From Argyresthia goedartella (Eukaryota > Arthropoda > Insecta > Lepidoptera > Argyresthiidae), in NCBI GenBank assembly GCA_949825045.1, contig OX463829.1, positions 5,952,001-6,016,000 of the forward strand: a DNA stretch of 64,000 nt, given 5' to 3'. Below, piece by piece: positions 41,390 through 52,359 of this stretch (positions within the stretch are counted from its first letter, which is position 1; every line of letters begins with the position of its first letter). The translations under genes were made by a program, and so were the position numbers. Below the pieces are notes generated by a model. It worked only from the letters and a program-made list of their open reading frames with translations. It was not told where the DNA came from and did not search any database.

Positions 41390-42230
41390 TCTTTCCCCAA
41401 GCAACAAACCAACCTACGCCCAAAGAACAATCGGGTTACAACTTTGGTTTTCCCGGGTAACTTCACGGAGTAACTTTGGTATTACCGGGGTAACTTTGGG
41501 TGTTGGTTGGGGGGGCTACTGCTATTCGTAGGATCCCCTTATATACATAAGACCGAGCTGCACTCAAATAAAAACAAGGTTACAATATGGCAATTTCAAT
41601 AATATATAATTTTAATAATACATAAATATATTAAAAACAATCTCAGATTATTCTAATTGCTAGACGATGATATATTTAATACAGATCCATACTTGTTATT
41701 ATTAAATATTTATTTCAGATATCGAGTTCCATACAAAAATATATATGTATTCACAATAACAAATATTTTCTATAGAATTAATTTAATCTCCAATCAATCA
41801 ATTAGAAATAATGTTAATTTAATTTACAATCAATTAATTAGAAATTCAGTCAACATTTTCATCCAATGGTGGATGAAAGGGCCTTCCCATCTCTGCAAAA
41901 GCCTTGAGGATACCGTTATCGCTGCCGCGCATTCTGCCCAGCAATGACGCAGCATCGCTTCCTCATTATCGCGTGGAAGCCGTCAGTGCGCGCGTCTGCG
42001 AACATCGTTGAAGCACTGCAGTTTTTTTTTCTTGGTCGAGGGAAAAATATAGAATTACCCATGCCCTGCTATTTCCGGGTCCCCACACATTGAGCGGGCA
42101 TCAGCTCGTGTAATATATGGAATAACAACAACCCCTTTGTTGTGTTGTGAGCCATGACCTCGGTGTATGCTGAAGGCTTTCTACCTGCAATTTGCCCTTT
42201 TGGGCGATACAAATGGGGCTGAAGCACTAC
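41390..42230. other. intron 11, small foldback then unassigned
   Basis: CCAACCTACGCCCAAAG (about 41411) and CTTTGGGTGTTGGTTGG (about 41495) are inverse ends of a roughly 100-base segment with GTAACTT repeats. The rest is AT-rich and unassigned. Confidence 0.4.
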
Positions 42231-42244
42231 AGAAGCGCGGCAGC

Positions 42245-42500
42245 CCCAACAACCTCTTAAAGGACATTATTTTGGATGCGTAGGGCGCTGAAAATCTTCT
42301 GTGAATAACTGTCCCACAGATCGCTGGCGTATAAAGATTGGCAATACGCTTTAAAAAGAGTTATCTTTACTTGTATTGAACACCGAGCAAATCTGCGAGC
42401 CGGCATATTACTTCCGACTGCCAAAGCCTTACGCTCTCTCTCCATATGTGACTCATCCTTCAGATATTCATCCACCAAGTGCCCCAATTCGGATACCCGA
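42245..42500 (-). pseudogene. LINE RT C-terminal remnant
   Basis: The minus strand reads MGHLVDEYLKDESHMERERK, RFARCSIQVKITLFKAYCQS and YASDLWDSYSQKIFSALRIQ. This is the tail after the RT domain of a lepidopteran LINE family. Confidence 0.65.
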
Positions 42501-42774
42501 TTCAGACAAGACCCCTTAAGGCTAAATAACGGTACATTTTCAAGCGGTCTCGAATCTGCTTTAAATGTGAGACATTATATATAAGTTTATATATCTTCAT
42601 AATATCTATTGTATTTTATATAGTTTAAGTATATTTTTATGGAAAATATTGAACTGCACATCAAAAATACTGATATGTACAGCAAATAAGAGGGCAAAAT
42701 GCTGCGGTAGCTTAGGTCAAGGGTAAATGAAATTTAATGAATTTTATTTGCAAGTAAACAGTACATTATTGTAG

Positions 42775-43036
42775 TTTATCTACACACGTATCATAAACCC
42801 TCTTTACTGCGTCCAAAAACCGCACGTAACGATCAGCATTATGTTAAACTACTTTGTATAAACTCATTTCTTATCTAAATATTGAACCTTATGACCAAAT
42901 TTTCTACATATTATGACATTCAAATTTCGAACGCCGACGCCCGCTTGCGTGCCACAGAACAAGCTAAACAACTCAATGCCCCAATGCCGGTCAAACATGC
43001 GGTTCCTGAACACATCAAAGAGAGCTTATGATATGT
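42775..43036 (+). mobile_element. MITE family B, copy B (cut by LINE)
   Basis: GTTTATCTACACACGTATCATA at 42775 leads through CGAACGCCGACGCCCGC to GAGCTTATGATATGTG, where the LINE at 43037 begins. The second half of the family is missing here. Confidence 0.75.
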
Positions 43037-44114
43037 GGCGATCTTAATGTATATTTGCTTGTAGGAACAACAATGACAACGATTAATAACTTTATTCAAA
43101 TCGTTTATTTTTGTCATGTATTTTTAGAGACGACTAGATTTAAACTTACCAGCCAAACTTGCTTAGATAACGTTTTTTGTGACTGTGCATTCACAAGTAA
43201 AAGTGTAATTAACTGCTTACCTTCGGATCACAGTGGTCAAACAGTTTAATTCCCAATTGCTATTAAGGATAAGACTGGTCCATCATTTTATAGGCCTATT
43301 ACATCCCATAGACTAGAGACATATACGAAAAACTTAGATATAAATTTGCCAGTACCGGATTTTAATGAACAGAACCCAAACAAAACCTACTCAGACTTCT
43401 TCAACATTATTCAGATAGAATTCAATAAAGTTTTCAATTAAAGAAAGTCAGTGTCTACAACGGTAAATCTAAATTTAATGACTGGGCAATGTTTGGAATT
43501 CCTAAAAGTAGAGTTATCTTGTATGATCAAAAAACCTATAACTTTGATCGAAAATTTCATGACTATGTTAAAAAATATTCCAAAACTTTCAAGTTGGTTT
43601 GTAGAACTGCAAAGACTTTACACATTAATAGATAAATTCAAAATTCAAATAATAGAATGAAAACAGGTTGGCAAATATAAACCGTGAAACTGGCAAAGTT
43701 ATACCAAGGGACAATGATTTCTGCCTAAAGACAGGTGATGATGTTGTTAAATCCAGCGCTGATGTTGCTCGAGCTTTTGAAACATTCTTCACCAATGTAC
43801 CCTTACTCACAACAGATCGTCTAAATTCATCTCTATATGAAGCAGAGACTTTATTAAAAAATAACACTAGCGTCAGTAAGTTATATTTAAAATTTCATCA
43901 AGTATATCCCCAGGACATTGTCAAAACGTTTAAATTGCTTAACTTAAAAAATACGGAAGACCTGTGGGGTATATCAGTCAAAGTCATTGGTTCAGTAATT
44001 TTAGTTATAGCCCAACACTTAGCTTATATATTCAATAAATGTGTTGACGATGGGGCTTTCCCAGACCTCAAGAAGCAAAATGATACCTCTGTTCAAGTCG
44101 GAAGGGAAGGGTGA
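43037..44114 (+). pseudogene. LINE X endonuclease end and pre-RT linker
   Basis: Pieces in several frames: CGDLNVYLLVGTT and TCLDNVFCD with SDH (endonuclease C-terminus), a degraded linker, then DRLNSSLYEAETLLKNNTSV and PQDIVKTFKLLNLKNTEDLW leading into RT. At least three frameshifts or stops occur before 44041. Confidence 0.75.
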
Positions 44115-45348
44115 TCCTTCAAATTTCAGACCAATATCTGTTCTTACAGCAGTAAGTAAAATTTTTGAAAAGATTATACTCAATCAAATGCTCTCACACT
44201 TCAACCGTACAAAACAACTCCACGCCAAACAAGACGGTTTCACTAGGGGTAAATCGACTACGGATGCTGGTATTACCCTTATATCTCATATTTATTCTGC
44301 ATGGGAGGCCGCACAGGATGCTATCGGAGTTTTTTGCGACCTGTCGAAGGCGTTTGATTGTGTTGATCATAATACGCTATCAATTAAATTAAATCATTAC
44401 GGAGTTAGAAGTATCTTGTTAACATATGTTAATGACATGAGCTTCCCAATTGAACAGAGCACCACCTATCAATTTGCTGACGATACGTGTCTCATAGTGG
44501 CTGACAAGGACGTAACTGTGGCAAAAAACAAACTACAAGCCGATTTTAACATCCTGTCCAAATGGTGCCATGACGCGGGACTGGTTCTAAACGCCCAGAA
44601 GACCAAACTACTCCACATAAAGTCTCCCTACTGCAAGGACAAGACAGAGGTTGGCATTGTTGCCCACTCCCACGCCTGCATGCATAGTAGTTGCGACGCT
44701 GGAAGCTGCGACTGCGGTCTAGTGGAAAACGTCGACACACACGTATACTTGGGGCTGGTGATGGACAGCAAGTTCAACTGGAGTCCACACGTAGAACGCG
44801 TTTGTGATAAACTGAGATCGCTTCTGGCAGTTTTTTGGATCATAAGGAATCGAATACCATATAAAATTCGCCTAATGCTCTACAATGCCTTAGGAGATTC
44901 AGTAATAACTTACGGCCTCTCCAGCTACGGACGTACTTATAGCACATACCTTAGCTTAATCCTAAAACTACAGACTAGATTACTTAAAATAATTGCCCCA
45001 ACTCAGATCAAAAACAACCATGACGACGATGATCTCCGACTTTTTAGGCACTGCGGAGTACTACCAGTCACTGACAAAGTCAACTATTGCCTCCTCAAAG
45101 AGCAGTTCTTTGACTACAAAGACAGTCAAAAAATCAATCACCCTGTAGTGACCAGGCGAATGGCGCAAGGTAAACTGGTTACCGAGCGCGCAAACAATAG
45201 CTATGGCCGGCGGACGAGCTCATACATGATGACGCGATTAATAAACACCTTACCTCCCGACATTAGAGACTCGATCAGTCAAACTAATATCAAAGCTAAA
45301 CTCAAATCACACTTTACAGAAAAACTAGAAAGACGGAATAGTTCTTGA
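44041..45348 (+). CDS. chimeric RT ORF (N part LINE X, C part LINE Y)
   Basis: 435 codons. The first 125 or so are LINE X RT: FRPISVLTAVSKIFEKIILN, KQDGFTRGKSTTDAG, VFCDLSKAFDCVDH. After the junction at 44414 the frame runs into LINE Y at LLTYVNDM, then YQFADDTCLIV (catalytic FADD) and a full C-terminal tail. The strip from the linker to the PQGS motif is missing, so it cannot be a working RT. The open frame is an accident of insertion phase. LINE Y is close to the element at 1.7-3.8 kb (same YQFADDTC, HSHACMH and NS/NFYGKRR-type tail). Confidence 0.85.
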   Translation: MLTMGLSQTSRSKMIPLFKSEGKGDPSNFRPISVLTAVSKIFEKIILNQMLSHFNRTKQLHAKQDGFTRGKSTTDAGITLISHIYSAWEAAQDAIGVFCDLSKAFDCVDHNTLSIKLNHYGVRSILLTYVNDMSFPIEQSTTYQFADDTCLIVADKDVTVAKNKLQADFNILSKWCHDAGLVLNAQKTKLLHIKSPYCKDKTEVGIVAHSHACMHSSCDAGSCDCGLVENVDTHVYLGLVMDSKFNWSPHVERVCDKLRSLLAVFWIIRNRIPYKIRLMLYNALGDSVITYGLSSYGRTYSTYLSLILKLQTRLLKIIAPTQIKNNHDDDDLRLFRHCGVLPVTDKVNYCLLKEQFFDYKDSQKINHPVVTRRMAQGKLVTERANNSYGRRTSSYMMTRLINTLPPDIRDSISQTNIKAKLKSHFTEKLERRNSS

Positions 45349-45799
45349 GAAATGTACCTACTAATTATATTGAATTTTAAAATTATGTTTTTGAATGTCA
45401 TGAATACCATTGAATATTATGTAATTGATTTATTAATGATGTAATTGAATATTTAAAATAATGCTATTGCTAACTTAAATACGATAATTAATGAGTAGAT
45501 CACACCACACACAAACCCCAGTGGTTTAAGTGGTGTTCCCATAATGAGTAACTGTGTAAAATTTTGTGTAAATAAATAAATAAAAAAAAAAAAAAAAAAG
45601 TAAAGCGTTGGATCTACTAAGAACGTACCTAAGCAATAGAATTCAAAAGGCAGAAGTTAACGGCGTTAAATCTGAAGGATCGGATGTAAAAATTGGCGTT
45701 CCACAAGGTTCCATATTAGGCCCTTTCTTATTAGTGGAGAAATTAACTGACATAGTGTTGTTTACTGATGATACTTCAAAGGTCTGCAAGGCGAGTTTC

Positions 45800-46140
45800 T
45801 TAATAATATCACTCTCGAGGGATTTTAATGCCCTCCATTATGTATCAGTCACATAAACTATGTTGATGTGTTCAGAAACCGCATGTTCGACCGGCATGGT
45901 GCCATTGATAATTGCTCTGTACTTGTTGAGCTAGTTCTGTAGTACCAGCTTCACAGACAAACAGGCGGACGTCGGCGTTCGAAATTTGAATGCCATTATT
46001 TGTCGAAAATTTATTCATTACCGTCATAATGTACCAATATTAAGATAAGAAATGAGTTTTTACCAAGTAGTATAACATTATGCTGGTCGTAACGTGCGGT
46101 TTATGGACGCAGTAAAGAGGGTTTATGATACGTTAGTAAA
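45800..46140 (-). mobile_element. MITE family B, copy C
   Basis: Inverse orientation: GGCGAGTTTCTTAATAATAT and AATGCCCTCCATTATG (second half), then TGATGTGTTCAGAAACCGCA through CGTCGGCGTTCGAAATTTG to GTTTATGATACGTTAGTA. The internal junction between the halves is shortened. Confidence 0.7.
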
Positions 46141-46339
46141 TAAAGATCTTAAAATTAAAATATGTTCAGTGTTTCCAGCTTATGTATAAGCATGCAAAAT
46201 AATAGTTGTACAGTTTTAATTTATGTATTATTGCAATATTAATGTAAATAGTTGTTCATTTAATTCTCATTTATATAATAAAAATTTAAAATGTCATAGT
46301 TTTGTATAGTTTTATACTTATAAATGAGTAATATTTATA

Positions 46340-46560
46340 ATCTTAATATTCCTTAATGCTATAAAAACAGTGTTGTAGTAGCCACTTTGTGATATTATTT
46401 TTTAAAGACTTGCTATTCATTACTTTGAAGTCGTCAGGCATCTTGTTATACAAAATAATACACATATTGAATATATTTTTCCTTTCCTTAAATCCAGGAG
46501 GTTGATAAAGGGGGTGAGCGAAGCGAATTGTCGCCTCTGGAACTAGTCTGACTGCCACAT
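46340..46560 (-). pseudogene. LINE RT C-terminal remnant at exon 12 acceptor
   Basis: The minus strand reads MAVRLVPEATIRFAHPLYQP, ILYNKMPDDFKVMNSKSLKN and WLLQHCFYSIKEY, a LINE tail. A piece of MITE family C (GGGGGTGAGCGAAGCGAA) lies inside near 46507. It ends only about 10 bases before the exon 12 acceptor. Confidence 0.65.
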
Positions 46561-46569
46561 TGTTTCCAG

Positions 46570-46713
46570 GTGCTCTCGGTAGTACTCCAGGTCTTGTTGG
46601 AAGAGCCCGAGATTCCGGTGCTCATGATGAGGACGGTGCTGCAGGCGCTGACTCTCTACCCGACGCTGGCGGGGCTGGTGCTCAATGTGCTGCAGCGGCT
46701 TATTGATAAGGAG
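46570..46713 (+). CDS. Sympk: symplekin exon 12
   Basis: The acceptor is TTGTTTCCAG ending at 46569 and the donor GTAATA starts at 46714. The exon reads VLSVVLQVLLEEPEIPVLMM, then RTVLQALTLYPTLAGLVLNV and LQRLIDKE. It matches the family's EVLAVVMQQL, LLMRTVIQSL and YPRLGGFVMN motifs. It is phase 0 at both ends. Confidence 0.93.
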
Positions 46714-46848
46714 GTAATATTATGCCGGCCAATGTAAATATTTTAGTTGTGGTGCGTTTGTAACTCACTCAACTGCGAAGGATTCATTGAGTTGAAATCA
46801 TATCTAAATGTGTCACGATGAGACGGTTAATTATTGTATGTAGATATA

Positions 46849-47149
46849 CAGGGTGTTGCTTTGTAAAGTTAACATATCAATTATAACTCAAAAATTGTTT
46901 TATTTTTCTCTCGCATAATTTTGAATCACAAATTGCCGTATTGATTTTGTTCACTTAAAAAGTAAATGTTATTAAATCGATATCTTCGGCCGGCATGCGC
47001 GAGCGCAGACCCCCTCCTCGCCCACACGACCCCCTCCGCCCGACCCCGCAGCGCGACAATTTCCCGATATTTAATTTAAAAATTAATAATAATAGTGTCT
47101 TGTAAATAACCAACGTGCGTCGGACGTAACTTTATAAATCAACACCCAG
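46849..47149. mobile_element. MITE with CAGGGTGTTG ends
   Basis: CAGGGTGTTG (46849-46858) and CAACACCCAG (47140-47149) are inverse with one mismatch, and the match continues inward (TTTGTAAAGTTA / TAACTTTATAAA). TA flanks both ends. The core is a CpG-rich strip (about 46990-47055) unlike the AT-rich surroundings. Confidence 0.65.
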
Positions 47150-47954
47150 TATATGCATGTACGTATTATGTATTAAAAAAAAACTATGAATGTGTTACTA
47201 CAAAAGATGCTATACAAAGTTTAACTTCAAATCAAACGTCAAATCCTATACACTTTTGTTTTTAAACAAGTGTTGAACAGAAGTTTTTTGTGATAAGACC
47301 CTGACCGTCTTACTACAAAAAATAATAAAAACACAGTATGATCACTTGTTTAGCAAAATCATCATCTATCAGTAAACAAATGGTTAGCAAGCTTCTAAAT
47401 TTCGTTACCACAAAAAAGTGTTTAGTGAGTATCTTACTAAAAAACGGCTAGATCATTCAGTTGATTTCGTTCGTTCATCAACTAGCCTCAAAGGACTGAA
47501 TTCCAGGGCCGTACAACACAATATGAAAAAATATTTAAAAAAACGTTCATAGTTTCATTTTACGCGAATAACATAAGAATGAATACATAATTTGATGGAA
47601 AATTGTATGCTCAATGTAATTCCTAACTTAGTAATAGAACATGGTTAGGTAAAGTAGTGGTAAATCCTTATTTTTGTGTAGAAAACCGTTCACTTTAGTA
47701 CTTTTATCAAACACGACTAAAAAATAAGCAGCGAAACGGAACGGAACGACACACGGAACTGTCACTGATAGTCCGTCAGACAATTTGTTTGTTTTGGTTC
47801 GGGATATTATTATTTATTCCTTGCTCAGGAAATTCTTGGGTCATACTGCCCGCCCTGCAAGCTTACCCTGGGTAGTGATGACGATCAACAAAACAACACC
47901 TAATTTTCCAGGATTTCGAAACAGAAAAGGTAAGAAATCTTCATAATCGTTTTC

Positions 47955-48205
47955 ACCACACATCAACCCACTTCTGGGCATAGGCCTCTTGTTTAGTGAG
48001 TGAAGTCGATCAAAGACAAGTCTCTTCTATCGCGCCAGTCTCCAAAGTTCTTTGCCAACTGCATGCAGAGAGATGTTGACTTGATAATATCGTCGGACAA
48101 TGCCCACTGGATGGCCCTATCTTTCCCCTTGTATTGTCTATCGCTACGGTCCACTGTCCTTCATCCCCTCTAACCAAGTGTCCAGTCCACCTCTACCTTA
48201 GCATT
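47955..48205 (-). pseudogene. LINE RT tail remnant
   Basis: The minus strand reads RWTGHLVRG-like sequence, then GQWTVAIDNTRGKIGPSSGH and RTLETGAIEETCL, resembling the R(W)GHL...W...AYAQQW tail of a lepidopteran LINE. It is too decayed for a family name. Confidence 0.4.
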
Positions 48206-48491
48206 TTGGTATAATGTAATTGAAATCCTGTCTTTTCAGCACCAGCAAAGCCGCCATACATACTTACTTGAATCAAATATGGAAATAAAACCCACAAATG
48301 TGATAGAAGATGAACATGAATTGTGGTGTAAACATTAATCCCTCAGATAGAAACATAATAATGGAGATCTTTCAAGGAATTGGCGATATTAATGAAATTG
48401 TTAATAAACAACTTAAAAATGTTGATATCAAAATGTGGTGTTATTACTGCTTCACTTTATTTCCTTTCATTCCAGGGGTCCTTAATGAATA

Positions 48492-48866
48492 AAGCCAGCT
48501 TTTCACTATGGGATATAATCTAATATAAATTACATCTCAAGATGTAAAATAAATATTGCTGAACGGGCACTAGAAAGACTGGCAAGCAATATTTATTTCC
48601 CAACTTGAGATGTTAAGCTTGGTTTACCTGAAGCCAGTGCTGGCTGGCTTGGTGTTGGCCTTGTAAAAACCTTGTATTGGCCTAATAAAATCAAGCCAAT
48701 CCAGCGCTGTCTGCGAGTGCTGGGATGAATAGAGCACCCGTCTAGCTAGATTGACATGAGGCCAGTACTGGCTACCAGTCTCACTGGCACCGGCGCCATT
48801 GTCTTCGTGTATCTGCCTGCATCTTAATACATAATTCATTACATCCCATAGTGAAAAGCCGGCTTA
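48492..48866. mobile_element. MITE with CTTTTCACTATGGGAT ends
   Basis: AAAGCCAGCTTTTCACTATG (from 48492) and ATCCCATAGTGAAAAGCCGG (about 48843) are inverse. Inside, ACATCTCAAGATGTAAAATA and a matching inverse near 48590-48615 form a second stem. Another half end (CATCCCATAGTATAAG) lies at about 49036. Confidence 0.65.
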
Positions 48867-49722
48867 TCTCCTTCACAAACTGGCCTAACTCCTGTACCAA
48901 CTCCAGCTTGAGCGACCGCCCTGGATGGTTGAGTAGATCTCAGGCAGATGAAACTTCTCCCAAGATTGCTGTGGCTTGCGGCTAGTATGGTTTTTATAGT
49001 GGATGGTCACACCGGTAGCAGATGTACAAATTTCATCCCATAGTATAAGTAAGTTAAGAGCGCTGGGCGACGTTAGCAGGAATTACTGCGCATAGGTACA
49101 GCTATTGAAAAGTGAATACGCGCATTCAAGGCCACCGCTCATAACATGTCGCGCGACGTATACATTGTCTCCCAATAGCCCACCATAAATTTCATCATTG
49201 GATGAAATATAGCTTTATGCTTTTTCGATACGGGGTGCCAGAGGCACAGTTGTGCCCACTTTTAGATAATTAAGTCCATTTTGCATGACAGGGGGATAGC
49301 CCATCGCAGCCACTAAGGAGGTTTCCCCACGATGTCCTATGGAGATATGAAGGTTTCCTCACGATAAAACTTGGACTTTAATGGAGTAAAAACCGCTTTT
49401 TCGTAAACAAAACCAACACAGCAGAACAGCTGGTCAATAATTCCGCCATCTTGACAAACAAGACACTCACTAAACAAGCTTTCTCGGTTGCCTAAATTAA
49501 TCAGATAATATAAGCCATGCCTATCCCTGCTAAGACGCTAAAATCAGTTTTGTGGTAACGATTTTTATAATCATGTGTTAAACAATGGTTAAAGTTTTTT
49601 GTGGTAAGACGGTGAATGTTTACCAATATTGAAACGCCTTCGGGCAGATCATATTGGTACCTATTAACCTGTTTGCCACCAACCTGAATACCTAAGTATA
49701 AAAGCTGCGTCATCGCCCTCAG

Positions 49723-49891
49723 GTGTGGTCGCACAAGGTGGCGTGGGAGGGCTGGATCAAGTGCTGCGAGCGCACCGTGCCCGCGTCGTGCAGCGTGCTG
49801 CTGCGTCTGCCCGCCGCGCCGCTTGCCGCCGCCGCCGCCGCGCCCGCGCTCAAGCAGGCTCTGCGCGCCCACGTGGCCGCCATGACACCCG
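49723..49891 (+). CDS. Sympk: symplekin exon 13
   Basis: The acceptor is ATCGCCCTCAG ending at 49722 and the donor GTCAGT starts at 49892. The exon reads VWSHKVAWEGWIKCCERTVP, a GC-rich alanine run, and LRAHVAAMTP. It matches the family's VWKYPKVWEGFIKCCQRT and L..HV..FTP motifs. It leaves in phase 1. Its acceptor plus first 50 or so bases are duplicated at 49912-49973, and a decayed copy of its 3' end may lie at 51711-51742. The minus-strand ORF 49501-49902 is a shadow of the GCC-rich run. Confidence 0.9.
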
Positions 49892-49911
49892 GTCAGTGCC
49901 ACTCCGTCTCC

Positions 49912-49973
49912 ACATCGCCCTCAGGTGTGCTCGCACAAGGTGGCGTGGGAGGGCTGGATCAAGTGCTGCGCCT
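49912..49973 (+). repeat. duplicated acceptor and 5' part of exon 13
   Basis: CATCGCCCTCAG followed by 49 bases of exon 13 is repeated 201 bases downstream of the original, almost without change. The conserved Trp codon TGG reads TGC here. The copy then runs into a stop (CAYVN-stop), so using this acceptor would truncate the protein. Confidence 0.8.
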
Positions 49974-50162
49974 ATGTGAATTGAAAACGTAGATGTAAAA
50001 TATGCGTATGACTCGCCATTTGACAAATTAAATCAATACTTACGTTTCTCACACAGCCGTATGCGCAAATTGCCAAACGGATTTTGTTCGACTAGTCGCG
50101 TGGTACTTTGCAGGCGACTTTCAAAACGACATAAAACTGACGTTTTAGACAGTTTTAGTTGG

Positions 50163-50508
50163 TAGAGTCTGGCAAACGAAAGCGTGACCTGAGAAAACAT
50201 AAAACCTCTATGTGGTATCACTAACATAGATCACTACACTCCGTTCAGTTATTCTAAAGATCTTTGCCTCTCTTTCTGCTGTACGGAAGCGTTACAGCTA
50301 GAAAGAGAGACAGAGCTGTAGAATAACGGAACGGAGTGTAGTGATCTATGTTAGTGATACCACATAGAGGTTTTATGTTTTCTCAGATCATCTATCTATC
50401 TATCTCTATCACTATGTCGTTTGACGTGCCTTTGACAGCATAATTTTGTTGCCATATTGAAACTTTTAAGAAAACTCCAGGTCACGCTTTCGTTTGCCAG
50501 ACTCTAGT
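50163..50508. repeat. long foldback, arms about 110 bp
   Basis: AGAGTCTGGCAAACGAAAGC through ATAGATCACTACACTCCGTT (left arm, from 50163) is the inverse of the right arm (about 50285-50388, then GTCACGCTTTCGTTTGCCAG at 50481-50506). The right arm is split by about 92 bases, including a (TATC)n run. The arms are nearly identical over CCTCTATGTGGTATCACTAA. Confidence 0.8.
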
Positions 50509-50509
50509 A

Positions 50510-51700
50510 ACTTACAACATAGAAGTTTGTCTGCGTTTTTATTTCTTGACTTGTATATTAGTAGGGGGGCATCGACGTACCTCTATTATGGTTTGATTGA
50601 AGTGTAAGACAACAAAAACAAGGAATAAATGATGCTACTCAAACCGCTGATTTGAACAAAACCATCCATGGACGAGTTCGTCGCTGCTTTTATGGGATGT
50701 GTTGGAGGATGCGGCTATAGCTGGTGTTCACAAAAGACACTGAAAATTGATACCTACTTGTAAATGACATTATACTTTTTGAAAAATACTAACGTTCCGT
50801 TAATGTAGAATTCAAAAAATCTCGATGAAGTGAATATTATAATCCATATGAACGGAACGTAGAATTCACAGATTATTCTATAATTTCATTAGTCTTGAAA
50901 TTTCGCTAGAATTCAATGTTGCATCTGCACCGGAATACACTTTTTGTCGTGCATTAGGCAATTTGTATTAGAATTCAGTTACGCGACTTAAAGACGCATG
51001 CGACTCATTTGCTAACGGGACGAGAGTTTGTTAAATTTCTATTGCAATCTGTCAAATTGATTTTCGCTAACGTTAAATGGTCGTTTGACCAACCAGTGTA
51101 GAGAGTAGGAATAATTACGCGTCGAAAAAGTAAGCGAATCGAACTGTCAGTAATTCTTATGTACAACGACATAAGGTTCATTTTATCTGAACTCGATCAC
51201 TTTTTCACTCTGGTAGTTATTCCTGCTTGAGCCACAGAGCGTGATTATTTCACAAGTGCTGCCATCTAAAGCGATTTTAATTTGTTTTTGAAACGAATCG
51301 GGATATATCAAAATATACAGAATAGAGCCACTGACTAGCTATCCTGAGAGAAAATTCATTCAATTAGAATAGTATAGGACTCATAAAAATCTCATGATAC
51401 CGGGCCAGTCGGTCTGTAGGCGCCGCGCCGCCGCCAAGCTGATTTCGGCATTTTACGTCCTTGGGATCAAACGATACACTATTGCTATTAGTCTTCCATA
51501 AGAGACTCGGGTCCCAGGCAAGTACACTAGCTTCCCCACCACCTGAGAGACGTGCGATGGCCAAGCCGACCCCACCTGTGCCATTTAAAAGCAGTGCTAG
51601 TGTAGAACCGCAAGATGGCGTGTAGGGGTGTACCTCGTGCTGCGAGCTCATCGTCCCTGCCTCCTGCCTCCTGCAGCGCATTACAACATGGCCGATTGGT
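50510..51700. other. intron 13, mostly unassigned
   Basis: It contains an inverse copy (about 51186-51240) of the dispersed repeat at 32336. The rest shows no gene. The minus-strand ORF 51364-51681 has no recognisable product. Confidence 0.35.
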
Positions 51701-51710
51701 TTATGTTATG

Positions 51711-51742
51711 CGCGCGCATGTAGCTGCTATGTCACCCGGTGC
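51711..51742 (+). repeat. possible decayed copy of exon 13 3' end and donor
   Basis: GCGCGCATGTAGCTGCTATG then TCACCCGGT resembles the exon 13 end GCGCGCCCACGTGGCCGCCA, TGACACCCGGT. About three quarters of the bases match, and it includes an in-frame stop. Confidence 0.4.
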
Positions 51743-52067
51743 ATAGTACCCACCACCTTGAGATATGCGAGTCGAAGTCCAGGGGTCCTATTCCGCGGTG
51801 ACGTCACGGTCAACTTTAGGTATCTATTACCTGACTTTTTTGTAATCCAGCCAAAGAATTTATGTAATTAGCAATTACCTTAATTTCTGCCGTTATTCGC
51901 CGCAAAAAAGATTATTCGAACACCAAATAATGTTGTTCGAATATCTAATCACCAACCTAAAGTTGACCGTCAAGTCAAGTGAAGTCAAAATTTCTTAATT
52001 ATTGTAGATATTAACATATACTTAGCAAACGTCATTGAGCCGTCATTGTGATAATAAATTAAACAAA

Positions 52068-52165
52068 GACTTAAATAACAAAGCCTTAATCACATATGGT
52101 GTGGTTTGTAGACCCCAAGCTGTTCTACACAACCACACCATATTGTACTAAGTCTTTGTAATCAT
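52068..52165. repeat. imperfect hairpin
   Basis: ACAAAGACTTA...CATATGGTGTGGTT and AACCACACCATAT...TAAGTCTTTGT are inverse with internal bulges, giving a stem of about 90 bases overall. Confidence 0.6.
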
Positions 52166-52359
52166 TAGTCTGCGCTGACTATTTCGTTTCCGTTAAAATT
52201 TGACCCTTCACTAGTTAGCGGCGTCTCAGTTAGGGAAAATGACAGCTGTCAGCCGTAATGACAACAAAGCCTTAACCCACCATACGCGAGTTGCGAGTGT
52301 TGCGACACCAAGGTCGAGCTGAGTGTTACACAACATTCCAGGGGAATGCCAGCTCAAAA

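Larger units (their letters stand above)
43037..45800 (+). mobile_element. LINE X with LINE Y inserted in its RT
   Basis: LINE X (43037-44413, resuming at 45603) starts in the endonuclease (CGDLNVYLL; LPSDHSGQ) and continues into RT. LINE Y (44414-45597, with an A-rich tail) is inserted after HYGVRS. The duplicated 5-mer AAGTA (44409-44413, 45598-45602) flanks it, and X resumes in frame as KALDLLRTYLSNRIQKAEVN and GVPQGSILGP. X ends near 45792. Confidence 0.88.
47282..49618. mobile_element. composite region bounded by GTCTTACCACAAAAAA inverted repeats
   Basis: ACCGTCTTACTACAAAAAA (47304-47322) and TTTTTTGTGGTAAGACGGT (49595-49613) are inverse with one mismatch. A second inverse pair (CGTTACCACAAAA near 47403 / TTTTGTGGTAACG near 49550) and AGTGTTTAGTGAGT / CACTCACTAAACA lie inside in the same symmetry. 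The middle contains a LINE remnant and another MITE. It may be one large foldback element or two related solo ends. Confidence 0.5.

Noticed and set aside
49501..49902. 133-codon minus-strand ORF opposite exon 13
   Set aside because: A GC-rich shadow of the alanine-coding run of symplekin, with no recognisable product.
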